DNA of 64,000 nucleotides from contig NZ_LJSD01000075.1 of the NCBI RefSeq assembly GCF_001303895.1, forward strand, positions 317,501 to 381,500, given 5' to 3'. Position numbers and translations under genes: made by a program. The notes beneath the pieces are model-generated. The model searched no databases, was not told where the DNA came from, and saw only the letters and a list, made by a program, of their open reading frames with translations. The DNA is from Mesorhizobium sp. 1M-11. Lineage in GTDB: Bacteria; Pseudomonadota; Alphaproteobacteria; Rhizobiales; Rhizobiaceae. The stretch's first letter is position 1; each line of letters starts with the position of its first letter. Positions 62,404-64,000 of the stretch are shown here, piece after piece.

Positions 62404-64000
62404 CTACGAAATGTAAGCCATGTAGGGGCTGATGACGCTGCGAACCGGCACCTGGATGATGGCCGGTTTGCCGCTGGCAATGGCGTCCGCCACGGCCTCC
62501 GAGAGGGCCTTGACGTCGCGCGCGAAATACCCGCGTCCACCGAGACCTTCCGCGACCTTGCTCCAGTCACGGCGCGGCAGGCCCATCTCATAGGTCTCGC
62601 CGAAACTCTGCTCCTGCGGCAACGCGATGGCGCCCCAGCATTCGTCATCCAGCACCACGATGATGAAGGCGCGGCCGTAACGCTCCGCCGTATCGAGCTC
62701 GGCGACGTGGAAACCGACGCCACCGTCGCCGACAAAGACCACGACCGGCGCATCCGGATCGGCGAAGCTGGCACCGGCACCATAAGGAACCTCGGCGCCC
62801 AGCGCGCCCGACTGGCCGGCGCGCAGGTAGCGGCCGGGTGCCGGGATGCGCAGCCGCGCATCGGCCCAGAAGTCGACGTTGCCGTGGGACGTCACATAGA
62901 TCGTGTTCTCCGGCGCGGTTGTACTCACCGCATCGACGGCGGCGAGCGGATGCATGCCCGCGGCATCGCCCTCGCCAAGCTGAGCGGCATGTTCCTCGCG
63001 CCATGCCGCGACCAGGCCATCGCTCCATGCCTTGTCGGAACCGAGCTCCGGCATATCGGCGAGCAGGTCGATGAAATCGGCGGGCGATGCCGCGATGGCG
63101 AGATCGGCGCGGCGATTGCGATGCAGCAGTTCCTGGTCGGAGCAGACCTGGATGATCCGCGCCTGCGGGCCGACAGCATCGCCGAATTCGAGATCGAACT
63201 CGAAATGATGGCCAAGGAGCACGATGCAATCCGCATCCTTCATCGCTGTGCGCAGCGTCGCGTTGCAAGGTGCGTAGGCAGGCCCCATCCAGCGCGGATG
63301 GCGCTCATCGACGATGCCGCGCGCCAGGCGCAGGGTCGAAAAGGCGAGACCATGCTTTTCCACCGCCTCGGCAATTCGGGAGGACCGGCTCCAGAACAGT
63401 TCGTCGCCGAGAATCAACAGCGGCTTCTTGGCGCCGGAAAGCAAGGCACGCGCGGCATCGGCGTCGCCGGCAGCGATCCCCGGCAGGCCGGGCATCAGCG
63501 GATGCCGGGTAGCGGGCGCCTCGCGGAGCGGCGACGACAGGATGTCGGTCGGCACCTCCAGGAACACGGGACCGGGCCGGCCGGCCCACATCTTGCGCCA
63601 GGCGATGTCCAGATATTCCTGCAGCCGATTGGGATCGGTGCAGCGCGCCGCCCATTTGGTGACGCCTTTCATGATCGGCAGCACATCATAGGCCATACCC
63701 GCGCCGCGCTCTGCCGATTTCGTCGACGCCTGGGCGCCGACGATGATCATCGGCGTGCCGGCAAGCATGGCGACCATGCCCGGCGTGACGGCATTGGTGA
63801 CACCGGGGCCGAGCGTGACGACCGCAGCCCCGGCCTTGCCGGTCACGCGCGATTGCGCCTCGGCCATGAAACAGGCCGCCGCCTCGTGGCGCGTGTGGAT
63901 CAGCGGCAGGCCTTGGTGCGCGCAGGCGCGATAGATGGAGTTGATCGGGCCGCCCGAGACCGAGAAGATGTTCTTCACGCCGGCCGACTTCAGCCAGGCG
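62404..64000 (-). CDS. thiamine diphosphate-dependent enzyme (acetolactate synthase/decarboxylase-like), runs off right edge
   Basis: About 532 residues are visible; the start lies beyond the window (in-frame LKSAGVKNIFSVSGG at the edge shows the true N-terminus is missing). ThDP features: catalytic Glu in IHTRHEAAACFMAEA, central domain LILGDELFWSRSSRIAEAV, and the C-terminal cofactor motif GDGGVGFHVAELDTAERYGRAFIIVVLDDECWG. The metal-ligand Asn expected 27 residues after the GDG Asp is Asp here. It could be a 2-oxoacid decarboxylase, carboligase or lyase. Its position beside a cupin, GntR and PLP enzyme suggests it processes a 2-oxo or 2-hydroxyacyl product. Confidence 0.87.
   Translation of the reverse strand, partial: AWLKSAGVKNIFSVSGGPINSIYRACAHQGLPLIHTRHEAAACFMAEAQSRVTGKAGAAVVTLGPGVTNAVTPGMVAMLAGTPMIIVGAQASTKSAERGAGMAYDVLPIMKGVTKWAARCTDPNRLQEYLDIAWRKMWAGRPGPVFLEVPTDILSSPLREAPATRHPLMPGLPGIAAGDADAARALLSGAKKPLLILGDELFWSRSSRIAEAVEKHGLAFSTLRLARGIVDERHPRWMGPAYAPCNATLRTAMKDADCIVLLGHHFEFDLEFGDAVGPQARIIQVCSDQELLHRNRRADLAIAASPADFIDLLADMPELGSDKAWSDGLVAAWREEHAAQLGEGDAAGMHPLAAVDAVSTTAPENTIYVTSHGNVDFWADARLRIPAPGRYLRAGQSGALGAEVPYGAGASFADPDAPVVVFVGDGGVGFHVAELDTAERYGRAFIIVVLDDECWGAIALPQEQSFGETYEMGLPRRDWSKVAEGLGGRGYFARDVKALSEAVADAIASGKPAIIQVPVRSVISPYMAYIS

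Overview
The window looks like a chromosomal segment of a Rhizobiales alphaproteobacterium, most likely Mesorhizobium or a close relative in the Phyllobacteriaceae. I base this on the GC-rich sequence, the tilS-cpoB-pal-tolBARQ-ybgC-ruvBAC order, an RcdA homologue, an RpoH2-type sigma factor behind an EcfG-type promoter, DUF930 and DUF2865 proteins, and dispersed rhizobial intergenic repeats. No tRNA, rRNA, CRISPR array, IS element or prophage is visible. All assignments come from reading the sequence; no database search was run.

Left part (1-12 kb, minus strand): a long envelope and recombination block. It reads ruvC-ruvA-ruvB-ybgC, then tolQ-tolR-tolA-tolB, pal, cpoB, tilS and the start of ftsH, which runs off the left edge. 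rcdA lies upstream of ruvC. The 553-nt gap above rcdA holds a CtrA box for rcdA and a candidate small RNA of about 98 nt. That RNA would have four hairpins, a CCUCCC loop, a rho-independent terminator, and a second CtrA box over its -35 region.

Middle (12-37 kb): mostly housekeeping genes. These are a four-helix membrane protein, an acyl-CoA synthetase, a TauE/SafE permease, a GNAT acetyltransferase, an MBL-hydrolase remnant, a ThiE-like protein, a Sel1-repeat protein, efp, an inositol monophosphatase, a hemolysin III protein and a MotA/MotB-like pair. Then come an outer membrane protein whose signal peptide is partly encoded by a dispersed repeat, serC-serA with a leader, a DMT transporter, purA, several envelope proteins of unknown role, and an ABC-F ATPase.

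Thiamine and transport region (36-51 kb): thiN faces a TPP riboswitch that precedes the thiamine importer thiBPQ. After these come an M48 lipoprotein protease, a marR gene with a divergent membrane protein, rpoH2, a polar amino acid (cystine-like) ABC transporter, msrB, an MBL-fold protein, and a nitrate/taurine-type ABC transporter.

Right end (51-64 kb): a catabolic island. A TRAP transporter plus an M20 deacylase (minus) diverge from a three-subunit molybdenum hydroxylase (plus). Beyond them lie a PLP enzyme, an FCD-type GntR regulator, a cupin and a ThDP enzyme that runs off the right edge. TTGTATACAA-like palindromes occur ahead of gntR and, as a tandem pair, between the TRAP and hydroxylase operons. 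This suggests one regulon for a substrate I cannot name.
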